Assembly: GCA_037783545.1 (NCBI GenBank)
Contig: JBBELK010001231.1
Span: 186,001 to 250,000, forward strand
DNA: 64,000 nucleotides
Source: Henricia sp. BOLD:AAB3569
Lineage: Eukaryota; Echinodermata; Asteroidea; Spinulosida; Echinasteridae
Direction: 5' to 3'
Position 1 is the stretch's first letter. Each line of letters starts with the position of its first letter. This document shows, in pieces, positions 44,220 to 55,665 of the stretch. The position numbers and the translations under genes were made by a program. The notes below the pieces were generated by a model. That model worked only from the letters and a program-made list of their open reading frames with translations, was not told the origin of the DNA and searched no databases.

Positions 44220-44360
44220 TTAAAGGCACAGGCTCGTCAGCAATGCGCGCGCTCCAAATTCGTGCCACGAAATACGCAGCTCCATAGCAAATGCATGGAG
44301 CTGCGTATTTCGTGGCAAGAATTTGGAGAGCGCGCATTGCTGACGAGCCTGTGCCTGTAA
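44220..44360. mobile_element. Hairpin MITE A, copy 5 (intron 5)
   Basis: TTAAAGGCACAGGCTCGTCA to TGACGAGCCTGTGCCTGTAA. The arms are nearly perfect; the usual CGCGCGCC core reads CGCGCTCC, with a compensating change in the other arm (GGAGAGCGCG). Confidence 0.9.
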
Positions 44361-45487
44361 TGTGTGTGCATGCACCCTTGCAGATGGGACTTAAAGTGTC
44401 TTTTGCTGTGTTGTGTTTAATATCACGGCCATTCTTCGGATTTGTCATTTCTGGGTTTACTTGTTTTCAATCTTCAATGCACATTTTTCTAATGCTTTGA
44501 CTCATATTTTCATCTGAAAGCAATTATCCCTGTACCAGATTTTAAGTTTGTTGTGTTGGGGTTGTGTTCATAAAGACATACAGTACCGGTATGTGTACAT
44601 AAATCATTTTGTGAGAATTGTTTTTATTTATTTTCACTACAATGATTATTCCTACATGTACATGTACATGTGTACCGGTAATTATGTCAGTTTTGTGATC
44701 CTCCAATATCAAATAACGAGTGAGTCACCTGTATTTATTTTGTAGTGTATTAATATCTCTAAACCTTTCAAACATTTATACATTATATACATACCGGTGT
44801 ACCCGGTACATGTAGGCCGAAGTTTATAACAACTTTGTTTCAGATTTTTTTTTAGCATTCACTACACACAACCATGCATACATGTAGACCTTTAAAGGCT
44901 CATTGTATTATTTGCAACGACCAGTGCAGTGACCTTAAATTTTAGTTTACATGTATGAGTTGACAAGATAAAACAATACTCAACATTTTGCTCTAGAAAT
45001 GGTGTTACATGTAACAAGCACCACATACAGGTATGCGTGTACCGGTACATGTACATAAATTTACACACAGACACGAACAAAATGAATAATTATTCAAAGT
45101 ACACCATATGTTGGATTTGCCGCAGTCTGAATGTGTTTATTGTCAAATGCCAAACTGATAAAAGAGAAATAATTGTTCTTCGTTTCGACATGTATTTTTG
45201 CCGTCCAAAGTGGCACCTTTCTAAAAAAAAAAAAAAATTAGTGCGCACACTCCTTTTTTTTTAGCATTCACCCAACACAAAAATAATATAATTATAATGG
45301 TTTTCTAAAACACTACTGTACATGTACAATGTACGTATGTAGCCGAAATTTCTGCAGACTACTGTACATGTAGTGTAACAGCATTTTTCTTTAAATACCG
45401 GGTACATAAAGACAAAGACATTTGTCCAGGAAGTTCATTAAAAATAAAATCATCTACATTGTACATGTACATTTGATACACTGTTCT
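44361..45487. other. Intron 5: unassigned, with family B fragments
   Basis: Family B words (TGAGTTGACAAGATAAAAC) near 44955 and a run of 14 A near 45223. Several TACATGTA and TACCGGTA words. No gene. Confidence 0.4.
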
Positions 45488-46019
45488 TTAAAGATAGTAT
45501 ACATGATTGGTAAACTGTTACAAATAGTTTTATCCCCCTGTGTGATTGAAGATATGCATGATTAAAACCAACCTGAGCAAAAACTAGCTCCGTACTTGGT
45601 CTAACTTTTGAGAAAACAGTCAAAAAAGGGGTTTGCAGTCATTTCGCCCCAAAACCACTTCGCCCTAAACCATTTCGCCCTGAACCTCGGCCTGTACACG
45701 AAGTGGTTTTGGGGCGAAGTAGCATTTGGGTGATGTAGTGTTTGGATAAAGTAATTTGGGGCGAAATGGCACTCGGGCGAAGTGGTTTGGGGGCGAAATG
45801 GCACTTGGGCGAAATGGTTTTGGGGCGAATTTAATTTTCGTCTCATGAGACGAAAAATAATTGTTTTACTCATTTCTCAAAGACAATAGCACTTTAGACA
45901 AAACCATTTCAGGAGAAGTTTTCTGCGGTCATCATGTTTACATGTATATTGTGTAGGTTAGGCGTAAATCTGTGAACATTTCTGATTTTCGAGATACCAA
46001 TCATGTATACTGCCTTTAA
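45488..46019 (+). mobile_element. MITE C, copy 3 (intron 5)
   Basis: TTAAAGATAGTATACATGAT to ATCATGTATACTGCCTTTAA. The longest of the three copies, with one extra unit in the GGGGCGAAATGGCACTTG array and a perfect TTTTCGTCTCATGAGACGAA palindrome. Confidence 0.88.
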
Positions 46020-46106
46020 CCAGTAGGACTTTTTCTAATTGTCTAAAATCAAATTAATGAGCCTTTACAAAACATCAGCCTTGTGCCAAGAAGAATACCA
46101 TGTGGA

Positions 46107-46163
46107 GGTGTGACCCTTTCCCCCACCCCCTCACCCCCCATCCACCCCCCTCCCCCCACCCTG
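46107..46163 (+). repeat. C-rich polypyrimidine run before exon 6
   Basis: 57 bases almost entirely C and T with occasional A, including runs of five or six C. It ends about 70 bases before the exon 6 acceptor, so it may act in splicing, though it could be simple repeat only. Confidence 0.6.
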
Positions 46164-46232
46164 AAAAAAATAAAATACAAAATAAAAAAATCCTGCATGT
46201 CTACATGTACAGGTCTGCTTTTTCTTGTCCAG

Positions 46233-46430
46233 GTATACCAATCACAAACACCGGAGCGCTAGGTGGCAAGCTGCTGGGGATCGTCACGGCCCGCGACATT
46301 GATTTCCTGAAGTCTGACTCCTACACCACGCCCTTGAAAGAGGTGATGACCAAGCGTGAAGATCTCGTGGTTGCATCTGCCAACATCACACTCAAGGAAG
46401 CCAATGACCTCCTGCAGAAATCTAAAAAGG
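46233..46430 (+). CDS. IMPDH: IMPDH exon 6 (CBS domains)
   Basis: The exon encodes the rest of Gly144, residues 145-209 and the first base of Gly210. It contains [26 protein letters not shown] and the almost invariant block [20 protein letters not shown] followed by [12 protein letters not shown]. This is the end of CBS1 and the start of CBS2. The donor is GTAAAT, a weaker site. The acceptor TTTTTCTTGTCCAG follows an unusually long C-rich stretch at 46107-46163. The exon is 198 bases with two-base and one-base split codons that match both neighbours. Confidence 0.96.
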
Positions 46431-49138
46431 GTAAATAAATAAATAAAATAAACAAAAAATGCAGAACGTAGTGTGGTATGTTTGGTCGTGAGTAGACATT
46501 CTGCTTTCATATTTCTTTGCTTGTCTAAAACATTCCCGACGCAAGTATTTTTGGAAAGTTGATGGAATCACTTTGTTAAAATAAGGACCACTTTAGGGTT
46601 CAAATATTGTTTCAGGGGCCCAGGGTGGTACATGTACAGCATGCATCTATAACATCGGCAGCAACCTTTAAAGTGTTGGCCGAATGGTTAACTGGTTAAT
46701 CAGCACTTGAAAGAATTGCAAGCTGATTACTGAATTAAACGTGTATGTAAATTTGCAACCTCAAAAGCTTTATCCTTTATTGTGCCATGGGCCGATTTCA
46801 CATGGATACAATGGTCGGGAGTATCAAACTCAAGACGTTGGCTACATTCTGGAGGTTACATGTAGGCCTATGAAGTCGAATCCAATCCGTGCCTGTGGTG
46901 CAAGGAACTTTTCGATAAACTGCCTTTGTCAAGCACCCAGGAATAAATTAACACGTGCGAGGGTAGGGAAGGTGGTGGTGTTTGATTAGCGCCTAATAGG
47001 CATCCAGGGCTGTGTACTCCACAGAAAGCAAAGGTTAAAGCAAGGACAACACTTGCAAAGGGTTGCCTAACTTTGTACGTTTTGTGTAAGTCGCCATCTT
47101 TTGCAGTGCAGCGCTCGGACTTGAGAGGGCGTGAGTCAGGACACAACAGATTTTACACACTTCACGTCGTGTGGGAGTCAAGAAGCAAGGCAACAATCTC
47201 GATGTCATTCATGCAATCATTGCCTGGTTGACGTCATCATCCCTTTCAAAATTTCAAATATGGCGCAGCACATACACATTTTTTTTTTTTTTTTTTATTA
47301 TTAATGGTTTATTTTCACGTACTACTCGCTGCCATAAGCAGAATTGCTAGTACATTATTACATTAAAAAATACATAAAACATTATATAATTTTGTTAAAA
47401 TGTCAATTATACTATAATAAAATTTAAAAAAGAAAAAAAAGGAAGAATAACACTGGACAAACAAACAAAAACAAAAAAACAAAAAAAAAACAACCAGAAG
47501 TACCAACTAACAAAGACAAACAGGAAAAATTGATTCATTAACATTAAAACAATTAGGTACCCATACTGTTGAGCAACTTTATCAATCCAATCAGGGGACT
47601 ATTTGAGTACCTCTTAGTACGGCAAAATGGCACAGATATGGCATTACAATTTCGCAAGTGGCGCCCATGTAATTGGCTACGAGTACAAGGAATCCAACTA
47701 CTGAAATGTTTGGAAACAAGCAAAGATTTGCCAAACTTATAGCAAAGCTGCTGACGCCTTTGCCTTAGTGTGGGTAAACTACACTGAGCAAGCGCCTCAT
47801 CGTATACACATGTAGTTGTATTAGCTGCAGAGTTTATCATCAAAATTAATTGGATTGCCGATGTTGAAAACAAGATTCTCCGATTCTCATGAAGGTTTAT
47901 GCACCGGGCAATACATCGGTAATATTTTTGATTAAATTTGATCAATTTGAAATTGGCTCTGAGCGCAGAATGTTATCTTGCTTTTTTTTGTACCCGCCTT
48001 CCTCCTATTGTAGCTTCATAAGCAAGAAAACCAAGCGCACAATCAACATTTCTTCCCCATAACAGGTGTTGGCATTTCAAAAGTGATAGTGTCCCCAAAC
48101 TGTGAAAAGAAACCTTTTCACCTGTTTCAAAGACTTCACTGAATGTTTTTGATATAAAAGAATCATAAATTATAAATTATATTGAATACATGCAGCTGAC
48201 CATAACTAAAAATGTTATCATGTACATTGTACATGTACATGTAGTTCATGTATTTTTCATGGTTTCAAAGCTACATGTACATGTAGCATTCAGGATTTGC
48301 ACACACAAATTAATCACTTTTATTGCGAGTAAATGATAGTGAAAATGTTTTCAAAGGTCAGGAAATATTTTCTCTGGTCCATCGGACAAGCGTTCATGAC
48401 AAATCTGATTGTTCGCCTGATTTTCTACTGGTTTTTTAACAATTGGACCACTGGTACCGGTAATTTCGACCCCTGATGACAAGTACAAAGGAAAACAATT
48501 TCATTCCACTTCTCTTTAAAAATCTTTGTGAAGTTCAGTTTTTAATACAGTAAACTCTTGTTATAATGCCACTGATATAAATCTCCCCTTTCTAAGTCCC
48601 GAACAATATTCTTTTCATTGTATATGCACTGGTTATAGCGCTGTCTGTATATAAAGCTCTAATTATTCCGATCCCTTGAAGAGCGCTGTAATAAGAGTTT
48701 ACTGTACATCATCTATTTCTTTTTATTGCTTATTGCAACCATCCATCGAGACGGGCCTTAGCAACAGTAAGGCAGATTCATCATTTGTTGCCATAATGCG
48801 CTTGAGCATTGTTTGATTGGCTGTGCACGAGTTCACTTGTGTAAAGTACATGTAAAAGGAAAACTGAGTTGTACATACATGTACACATGTACCACACATG
48901 CCTTTCTCACTCACATGACTCACTCATAAACAAATAGTCTGTTTAACTTGTACATGTACCAAGTTTTTCTCGGCTCAGTGTTACGTTTTCAGCAATAATA
49001 CCGTATTTTAATCTCATAATTGAGGCAATTTACTTAAAACCAACTTACATGTTATACATGACATAAAATTATCAATGTGAATTTTTCGAAAATTTCTGTT
49101 CTTTGTATTGGTGACTTTAATGGGTCAATGTCTGAGGT
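46431..49138. other. Intron 6: unassigned, with poly(T) and A-rich tracts
   Basis: A T run of 18 at 47280-47297 is followed by A-rich DNA (47380-47550) resembling an old retroposon tail. TACATGTACATGTAG at 48231-48243. ORFs such as 47553-47945 (minus) have no domain. Confidence 0.4.
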
Positions 49139-49464
49139 TTAAAGGCCCTGTAGATGATCTGTTTTTGAGCGAATAAAACCATTATAAATCAAAAGAAAGA
49201 CGTCAACAAACTCATCCTAAGAAATTTCAGCTTTGTCAAATGTACCACGTTTAAAAAAACCATGAAAATCCATATGCATTTTTCTGGTCTTGGCGGGGTG
49301 TTTCAAATATTCGTTCTCAGTTGATCGGGTACTATGTGGCTTGCGTCATGCACTCTGTGGCGCACATACTGCGTGTGCGCGCGATCCATAAAAATGCATC
49401 GCGTTGGAACACGCACACGGAGTACACAGCGCCCATGCATTTTGGACCGCGTAGATGCCTTTAA
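49139..49464 (+). mobile_element. MITE D, copy 2 (short form, intron 6)
   Basis: TTAAAGGCCCTGTAGATGAT to CGTAGATGCCTTTAA. It lacks the right ~170 bp of the full-length copy at 23907 but still ends in CCTTTAA, so it is a transposition-competent-looking deletion derivative. Confidence 0.8.
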
Positions 49465-49712
49465 TAAGATTGATTTATGTTTACAAAACTTAAACGGAAA
49501 CAGGGGGGAAAAAATACGGAAAAAAAAAAAACGGAAAATTACAGGACCCTTTTTTAACCTAACGTTTTGGTACAAAAAGTCTTAAATTAACCTGTAAAAT
49601 AATACAATGCTCAAGAAAAAGTGTTTTAGAGAAAAGTCAACTTGATTCCCACTCGCACACTAGCCATGACAAAGAATTTTACAAAGTTTCTAAATCATAC
49701 TCATTTTCACAG

Positions 49713-49855
49713 AGCCACGCACAGGCTCGTCAGCATTGCGCGCGCGCCCAATTCGTACCACGAAATACTCAGCTCCATATAGCAAATGCATGGTGCTGCG
49801 TATTTCGTGGCACGAATTTGGCGCGCGCGCATTGCTGACAAGCCTCTGCCTTTAA
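49713..49855. mobile_element. Hairpin MITE A, copy 6 (intron 6)
   Basis: CCACGCACAGGCTCGTCAGC to GACAAGCCTCTGCCTTTAA. The left TTTAAAGG end is degraded. Confidence 0.85.
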
Positions 49856-50453
49856 TCTCCTTCCAATTGCTGTCCTTGACAATTGGCCATTTTTGGGTCA
49901 TTCCATGAAGTTGGGCGATGTTGTCCAGGTTATGGTACATGTACATGTACAACGAATAGATAATTTTCCCCCTATATTTTTGGACAAGCTAATTTACATG
50001 TACATGTAATTACATGTAGTTAGCGTAATTTTCAGACTATAAGCCGTGGCTTATACGTCGATTTTTCCGATGAAAAAGGTTCCTGCGGCTTATAAGCCGG
50101 GCGGCTTGTACGGCGAGTTTTGAAATGGGTTTCTAAAATAATTTACCAATCGTTACCTGAGGAATTTTTATTGACAAACGTAAGACCATCGCACAAAAAG
50201 GTATAATCTGGAACTGAAGTGCGGCCATGCGTCCGTGAGTGTACTGGTCCTTGTTGGTGATCCATACATGTACATCAATGTGACACTGCACATACAATTA
50301 GCAGGCAACCAGTCGTGTTGAATGAGACAAATGTCAACTAAATGGAATTATGTGCAAATGCAGTTATGACATTCAGTGGTTGTCAACCGATTTTCTTGGA
50401 CCACATGGAAATTCAAGCTAGAATCCTCCAAATAAAAAACTGTGCTAAAGTCA
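49856..50453. other. Intron 6: element end with CTATAAGCCG, then unassigned
   Basis: AATTTTCAGACTATAAGCCG near 50030 and GGCTTATAAGCCG near 50087 look like a DNA-transposon end that I cannot complete. The rest is unassigned. Confidence 0.4.
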
Positions 50454-50821
50454 GATTCAACAAGATCACTTTCAGTTTTTTTTTTTCAGGTTAAAGGGAA
50501 ATAAGATAAATTGCTGTGGTGTCCCCGTTACATCAGTAAATGCAATTTACATACATGATGTACTATATCCATGGTCGTTCCACGAAGTTGAGGCACAATG
50601 TGTGACTTTTTTTCATTCCCACAAAATGGCAAATAAGCGATCAGCTAGTACCGGTACATGTAAGTCATCTATATAATGATTTTGCATGATATGGTTGCTT
50701 TGCCTGCTCTGTGAAAATTTTTGTTTAGCAATCTTGAATTATTTGACAAAATGGTGGTCACTGAAGTAACGGGGACGTATTACGATTCACGCCGACCCTG
50801 AAAGTGATCTTGTTGAATTTG
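50454..50821. mobile_element. Inverted-repeat element FF (intron 6)
   Basis: GATTCAACAAGATCACTTTC and GTGTCCCCGTTAC at the left are mirrored by GTAACGGGGACG and GAAAGTGATCTTGTTGAAT at the right. 368 bp, noncoding. Confidence 0.75.
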
Positions 50822-50889
50822 ACATTGGTACACAGTTCATGATCTAAACAATCATTTGTAATCTAAATTTGGATTTGTAATCTAACTAA

Positions 50890-51354
50890 CACCCCTGTTT
50901 ACACTCGATTCGGCAAAGGCGAATCGAACTCCGGAATTTTCTAAAAAGGGGAGTTGAAGCCGGGTAGGCACTAAGTGTAAACGCAAAAGGCGAATTGAAA
51001 AAAGCCGATCAGACCCGGGTCTGATTCGCGGGTTGAACCCTGCAATCGTCAAGGTTGCTTGTAGTGTAGATGCTACCCGAATACAGATTCGGCAATTTCT
51101 TTTGGCGACATCCGGGAGGCCATCATTTGGCGCGCTTTATTTTGTGGGCGTGCGTGATAGAATGTACGCCACTTACTGTGCTGGTTTGCAGCTGCTAGTA
51201 CATCGCTCACGGCACGTTTTGTTGGGCAAAAAAAAAGGTGGGTTGAGCTGTAGTCTAAACAGGGCAAATTGCCGAGTTTGTGTTTTGCTCTGCGGTTGCA
51301 ATAAAAATGCCGAATCTGTATCCACCTTCGCCCGTTCGAGTGTAAACGCGGTGT
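50890..51354. mobile_element. Inverted-repeat element W (intron 6)
   Basis: CACCCCTGTTTACACTCGAT and TCGGC at the left are mirrored by CGTTCGAGTGTAAACGCGGT and GTG at the right. It ends about 50 bp before exon 7, close enough to overlap the branch point region. A 107-codon ORF (51033-51356) has no recognised domain. Confidence 0.75.
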
Positions 51355-51407
51355 GAGACCCTCTTCCTACATACATGTATGTAATCTATGACCTTTAAAC
51401 CCTATAG

Positions 51408-51607
51408 GTAAGCTACCAATCGTCAATGAGAAGGACGAGCTGGTCTCCCTCATCTCTCGCACTGATCTCAAGAAACATCGTGAGTTTCCCCTGGCCTCTA
51501 AGGATGCTCACAAGCAGTTGCTGGTGGGAGCGGCTATTGGGACCAGGGAGGAGGATAAGATCAGGCTGGACCTCCTGGCGCAGGCCGGAGTGGACGTTGT
51601 CGTGCTG
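51408..51607 (+). CDS. IMPDH: IMPDH exon 7 (CBS2 and return to barrel)
   Basis: The exon completes Gly210 and encodes residues 211-276: [20 protein letters not shown], then [40 protein letters not shown] and VDVVVL. It spans the end of CBS2 and the re-entry into the catalytic barrel. RTDLKK, YPLASKD-like and [13 protein letters not shown] elements are characteristic. It ends in phase 0 with donor GTGAGT. The acceptor tract ACCTTTAAACCCTATAG is weak. A MITE (50890-51354) ends about 50 bases before the exon. Confidence 0.95.
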
Positions 51608-51734
51608 GTGAGTTGCAGATTAAATTGTAACAAACTGGTTGTAACAAATCAATGTCAACTGAGATTTCGATTTGGCTTGTGTCGGGGAGAAAAGTAGGGT
51701 AAAAGTTTTCAACTTTTACCCTACCGGCACCTGA

Positions 51735-51870
51735 TGTAACTTGATTAGCACTGTATACTCGGTGCTTTCCTGAGACTACATGTATATGAGAAAAATTCAT
51801 AGAGTGCTCGGGGGGGACTCGAACCCACGACCTCCTGCATACTAGGCAGATGTCTTAACTGATCCTATGT
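51735..51870 (-). mobile_element. tRNA-derived SINE 2, copy 1 (intron 7)
   Basis: On the minus strand TAAGACATCTGCCTAGTATG, then GGAGGTCGTGGGTTCGAGTC. The same order occurs at 63330-63440. The T-arm pairs but the acceptor stem does not. Confidence 0.7.
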
Positions 51871-51878
51871 ATGTTAAC

Positions 51879-52005
51879 TGCAGCCGATTTCACGAATCCT
51901 TACGCACTGCGTAAGTCCGCTTGCGGAACTTTTTATTGCATAAGCTGCGCAACATTCCTGTGCCTAGTTGCGCAAGCTACGCGATTTTTCGTGAAATCGG
52001 CTGCA
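51879..52005. mobile_element. Palindromic MITE P, copy 2 (intron 7)
   Basis: TGCAGCCGATTTCACGAA to TTCGTGAAATCGGCTGCA, perfect outer arms. Inner CTTACGCACTGCGTAAG and TTGCGCAAGC palindromes. It lies a few bases beyond the SINE, perhaps inserted at its end. Confidence 0.88.
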
Positions 52006-52045
52006 GGTCCCTCATGTATATATAACGGTACATGTTTTAAAATCT

Positions 52046-52480
52046 GGCACTTGAATCAAGACGTGCTCTGAAAAACTTGGGACTTAAATTGAGACTTGCT
52101 CTTCAAGACTTAGGACTTGAATTGAGACTAACGAGTTGAATTGAGACTTGCTCTCCAAGACTTGGGACTTGAATTGAGACTTGCTTTTCAAGACTTTGGA
52201 CTTGAATCGAGACTTGCTCTCAAAAAGGTGGTCTCAGAAACTTGGAACTTGAATCGAGACTTGCTCTCAAAAACTTGCTCACAGAAACCTTGGACTTGAA
52301 TTTAGCCTTGTTCTTCAAGACTTGGGATTTGAATCAAGACTTGCTCTCTAAGACTTGGGACTTGAATTAAGACTTTGGATTTGTATCGAAATTTGCTTTC
52401 AGAAACGTGGGACTTTAATTGACAATTGAATCGAGACTTCCTCTCCAAATCAAAATTTGCTTGCAACGACTTTGTGTAGT
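52046..52480. repeat. Minisatellite, ~33-bp unit GACTTGAATTGAGACTTGCT (intron 7)
   Basis: About twelve degenerate units of the form GACTTGAATNGAGACTTGCT plus CTCNAAGACTTGG, with length variants. Noncoding; an 81-codon minus-strand ORF arises from it. Confidence 0.85.
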
Positions 52481-53185
52481 GCCTGTGTTCCAAGCCAACT
52501 TTGTGAATAAAAACATGGATAATTTTAGAGCTAATGATTTTCTGCAATCACAGAAAATGAACAGAATCGTAAAAAATGAAATCCAGTATTTGACATGGAA
52601 TGAGTTACTTTACCATTTACTTTCTCCAGCAGCAGACGCTTGATGCCATAGACCTTTATCACGGTGTGTCCATCTTTGTCTTGTTCCCCACTGCATAGTA
52701 CGTGTAGCCTTCGTGCCGCGGGCATGATCAGTGCGTGTGCGTGTCTGAGCGATAGCGCGTGCAGTCTTCCGTTGTTGTTTTGAGAGAATCAATGTCCGCG
52801 CTGCGCGTTTTCTCGATCGCACCGCGCGCATGTCATTGTGATGCACACAATGAAAATTTTCAACACTGGGCCAAACTATTTTATTTCGGCAAGCCTCGCT
52901 TTGGTTACGTTCATTTTAATAGGGGAAAAGGGAAGATGGCCGTACCGTTATAAAGCCTAAGGTCTATTGACTAGTATCAGTGCAACCTGCCAAGTGCAAG
53001 AAGGCACTGTTATCGATATTGTTACCATTGCTATTGTTTTAAATAAGTAATTTTATTTCAGCAAAGAAAGACCTGTTGTAAAAATATCTACGATCAACAC
53101 TGGCAGTACATTTTAATAAGAAAAGCGAACTCTGTGAAAAGATTTACTCGTGTTTTGTAATTTTCCCCATTTTGTACTTTAAAAG
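52481..53185. other. Intron 7, unassigned
   Basis: No recognisable gene or repeat; a GC-rich stretch near 52700-52830 has overlapping short ORFs. Confidence 0.35.
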
Positions 53186-53276
53186 GATTCTTCACAGGGT
53201 AATTCCTCCTTTCAAATTCACATGGTAAAGTTCATCAAGCAACGCTACGCTGAGCTGCAGGTTATAGGTGGAAATG
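53186..53276 (+). CDS. IMPDH: IMPDH exon 8 (NAD-site loop)
   Basis: The exon encodes residues 277-306 ([20 protein letters not shown] then [10 protein letters not shown]) and the first base of Val307. Asp277 and DSSQGNS correspond to human Asp274 and its loop, which contacts NAD and the nicotinamide ring. GGN contributes to the phosphate end of the barrel. The acceptor is TTTTGTACTTTAAAAG and the donor GTAAGC. Confidence 0.95.
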
Positions 53277-53359
53277 GTAAGCAGTTTTATCAGCTAATTT
53301 TCTTAATTTATCTCTTCCCAGTTGTATTTATGGAACAAAGTGCATCATAGATAATAACT

Positions 53360-55460
53360 AGAGCTTGGCGTTTGTTTTTAAACAAACGCTAGGTGATCGG
53401 GTGACATGAACATTAATCTTATGACTTTTAACATTGGTTGAAAACTTGAGTTGGTCGATAATAATTGCAAAAGAAACATTCACATATCGATTGCCAGTAT
53501 TGGAATTCTTAAGACATATGACTCTTTGATTATTCAACGCTAAAATTTTAGTGTGTGTCTGATGACGTCATTATTGGCCCAGTCAATCTCACCATGACGT
53601 CACTATTGTGTGCACAAATTGTTCAAGGATCTACTGAAGAACAAGTTCTTACATGTGGTGAAATAATCTTTCGAATATATATTACAGTTCTCAAGATTTT
53701 GTCATTTTAGATTATATTACGTAACCACCGTGCACGTGATGACGTCATCATTGGTATAGTCATCAAGTCCACATGTGTGGGAACAATTCGTTCCGTAGAA
53801 ATATGGTCAAATTCAATACCACTTTGAATCTATTTGCATTTAAAATGCTAACAAATTGCAAATTTTCGAACAACTTCCGGTTTGGACCGGAAGTAGGCGT
53901 CACACAGGGGTCATGACATTGTATGATTTGTTCAGTTCATTTAGACTTATCATGTTGTGAAAGAATTGTTCAAGTATCTATTACGGTTCTTGAGATATGA
54001 ATTTTGAAAATAATAACCTTTGAATTTTTGTAATTTGACACCTGATGACGTCATGATTACGTCACACTTGATGCCATCATGATACTATACACAGTGTTCT
54101 CCACTACCGGTTTTGTCCGGGCGCGCCGCCCGGACAAAATCATCAGAGGTACCGTTAGCGCCCGGACAAAAATTTGCCGCCCGGACAAAACATTGTGCCG
54201 CCCGGACAAAAAAAAAACAAATTTCTCCTCCAAAACACTATGAAAGTACAGCCGAGTCATTCCAAAATGCGGTGTATATTCACCAAACGTGATTCGGTAG
54301 TCACTGGTGTCATTATCGGTCATTTACCACGCAAATCTATCGGATCGGCGACCCAAATTCGCATCGATAACGGCCATGACAGTATGCATTTGTTGAACAG
54401 CGCCCTCAAGAGCCGTTTTTTAAAACTCTTGAGGGCGCTGCATGCACTAGCGACGTCCGTCCGTCCGGCCGGGTGCGTTCGTGGTTGTGTGTTTGGGTGA
54501 GTACGTGCTGTCGCTGTCGCCATCGCGTCGCCATCGCAACCCCCCCCCCCCCCCCCCCCCGCTGAGCGACATCGGCGCGCCCGGACAAAAAATTTGGACC
54601 AGTGGAGATCACTGTATACATGCTGGTGAAAGTCTGTCATAGGGCCTATGTCTGTATCTAATTTACTAACGATTCAGCTTGGTTTGATGGGCATTGTTAC
54701 TGGTAAGTGTAAAAACTGAGATTTTCGTTTTCGTTGAACTTTGACCTCCAATTGACCCCAGAAGGAAGGGTCAGATGAAAATGCCCACACAAAGAAAATT
54801 GTAGAACAGAATGTCATCTATAAACCTGCCAAATACGAAGATCCTGGGTCACGTGGTTTTCGAGACGGAAGCATTTTAAAATATGCATATTTTGGTTTTT
54901 TGGGGGTGTAATTTGATACTTGATGACGTCACGATGACGTCACGCTTGATGCCATCATAATATTATACACGCTGGTGAAAGTCTGCTATAGGACCTATGG
55001 CTGTACTTAGTTTCTTAAAGATTCAGCTTGGTTTGATGGGCATTGTTGCTCAATAAGTGCAAAAATTGAGATTTTCATTTTCGTTGAACTTTGACCTCAG
55101 ATTGACCCCAGAAGGAAGGGTCAGATGAAAATGCCCACACGAAGAAAATTGTAGGCCATGATCTGATCTATAAGCCTGTCTAATACGACGATCATGAGTC
55201 ACGTGGTTTTCCAGACGGAAGCATTTTAAAACATGCATATTTTGGTCATTTTTGGGTTGTAATTTGATACCAGATGACGTCACAGTGACGTCACACTTGT
55301 ATGCACACCTTCACATTGGGGTTGATGTTCCTACCAAGTTTCAAATTGATAGCTTGAACCGTTTTGAAGAAAAGCTCTGGAAACGTTTGAGTGGAAAAAG
55401 AAAAAAAAAAGACAAAGAAATCGTACGAGAGTAATAGGTGATCGGGCTGTTGGCCCGATC
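53360..55460. repeat. Repeat locus Y: 350-bp tandem units with TGACGTCA motifs (intron 8)
   Basis: One unit starts AATTTGACACCTGATGACGT at 54032 and the next AATTTGATACTTGATGACGT at 54909; a third start, AATTTGATACCAGATGACGT, is at 55260. Shared words include ATTCAGCTTGGTTTGATGGG and TTGACCCCAGAAGGAAGGGT. The first unit holds element F (54092-54614). The left flank has related half-units with TGATGACGTCATCATTGG. The locus begins and ends near AGGTGATCGGG words (53390 and 55437), and ends in the hairpin AGGTGATCGGGC to GCCCGATCACCT. Confidence 0.8.
54092..54614 (+). mobile_element. Element F, copy 1, with (C)22-type tract, inserted in repeat Y
   Basis: CAGTGTTCTCCACTACCGGT to ACCAGTGGAGATCACTG: a 14-16-bp inverted terminus, then several TTGTCCGGGCG words. 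Flanked by TATACA on both sides (54086-54091 and 54615-54620); the neighbouring repeat unit reads ATTATACACGCTGGTG uninterrupted. Inside are a 39-bp hairpin (GCGCCCTCAAGAG with CTCTTGAGGGCGC) and an uninterrupted C run of about 22. CAGTG ends suggest hAT-like, but a six-base duplication is shorter than the usual eight. Confidence 0.9.
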
Positions 55461-55461
55461 A

Positions 55462-55665
55462 CCTAATAAATAGGCGAGCATTTATAAGATGCACAGTATC
55501 TACATTTAACATGACTGTTATTCAAAGACGCCATGGCCATTATTATCACTGCCATAATGGAATTACCAGAACCATTTCTCTTCAACTAGGCCAAGGCGCA
55601 CAAACCAGTCAGCACTTACGTGGCATTTCCCATGTTTATACGTACATGTGTACATGTACATAGGT
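55462..55665 (-). repeat. Repeat X, copy 2 (intron 8, inverted)
   Basis: Reverse complement of 40698-40904 with only a few differences, including GCCATGGCCATTATTATCAC and GTGGCATTTCCCATGTTTAT. Confidence 0.9.

Noticed and set aside
52531-52953. Short gene in intron 7 (overlapping ORFs on both strands)
   Set aside because: No domain; Arg-rich or mixed composition with overlapping frames in a GC-rich patch.
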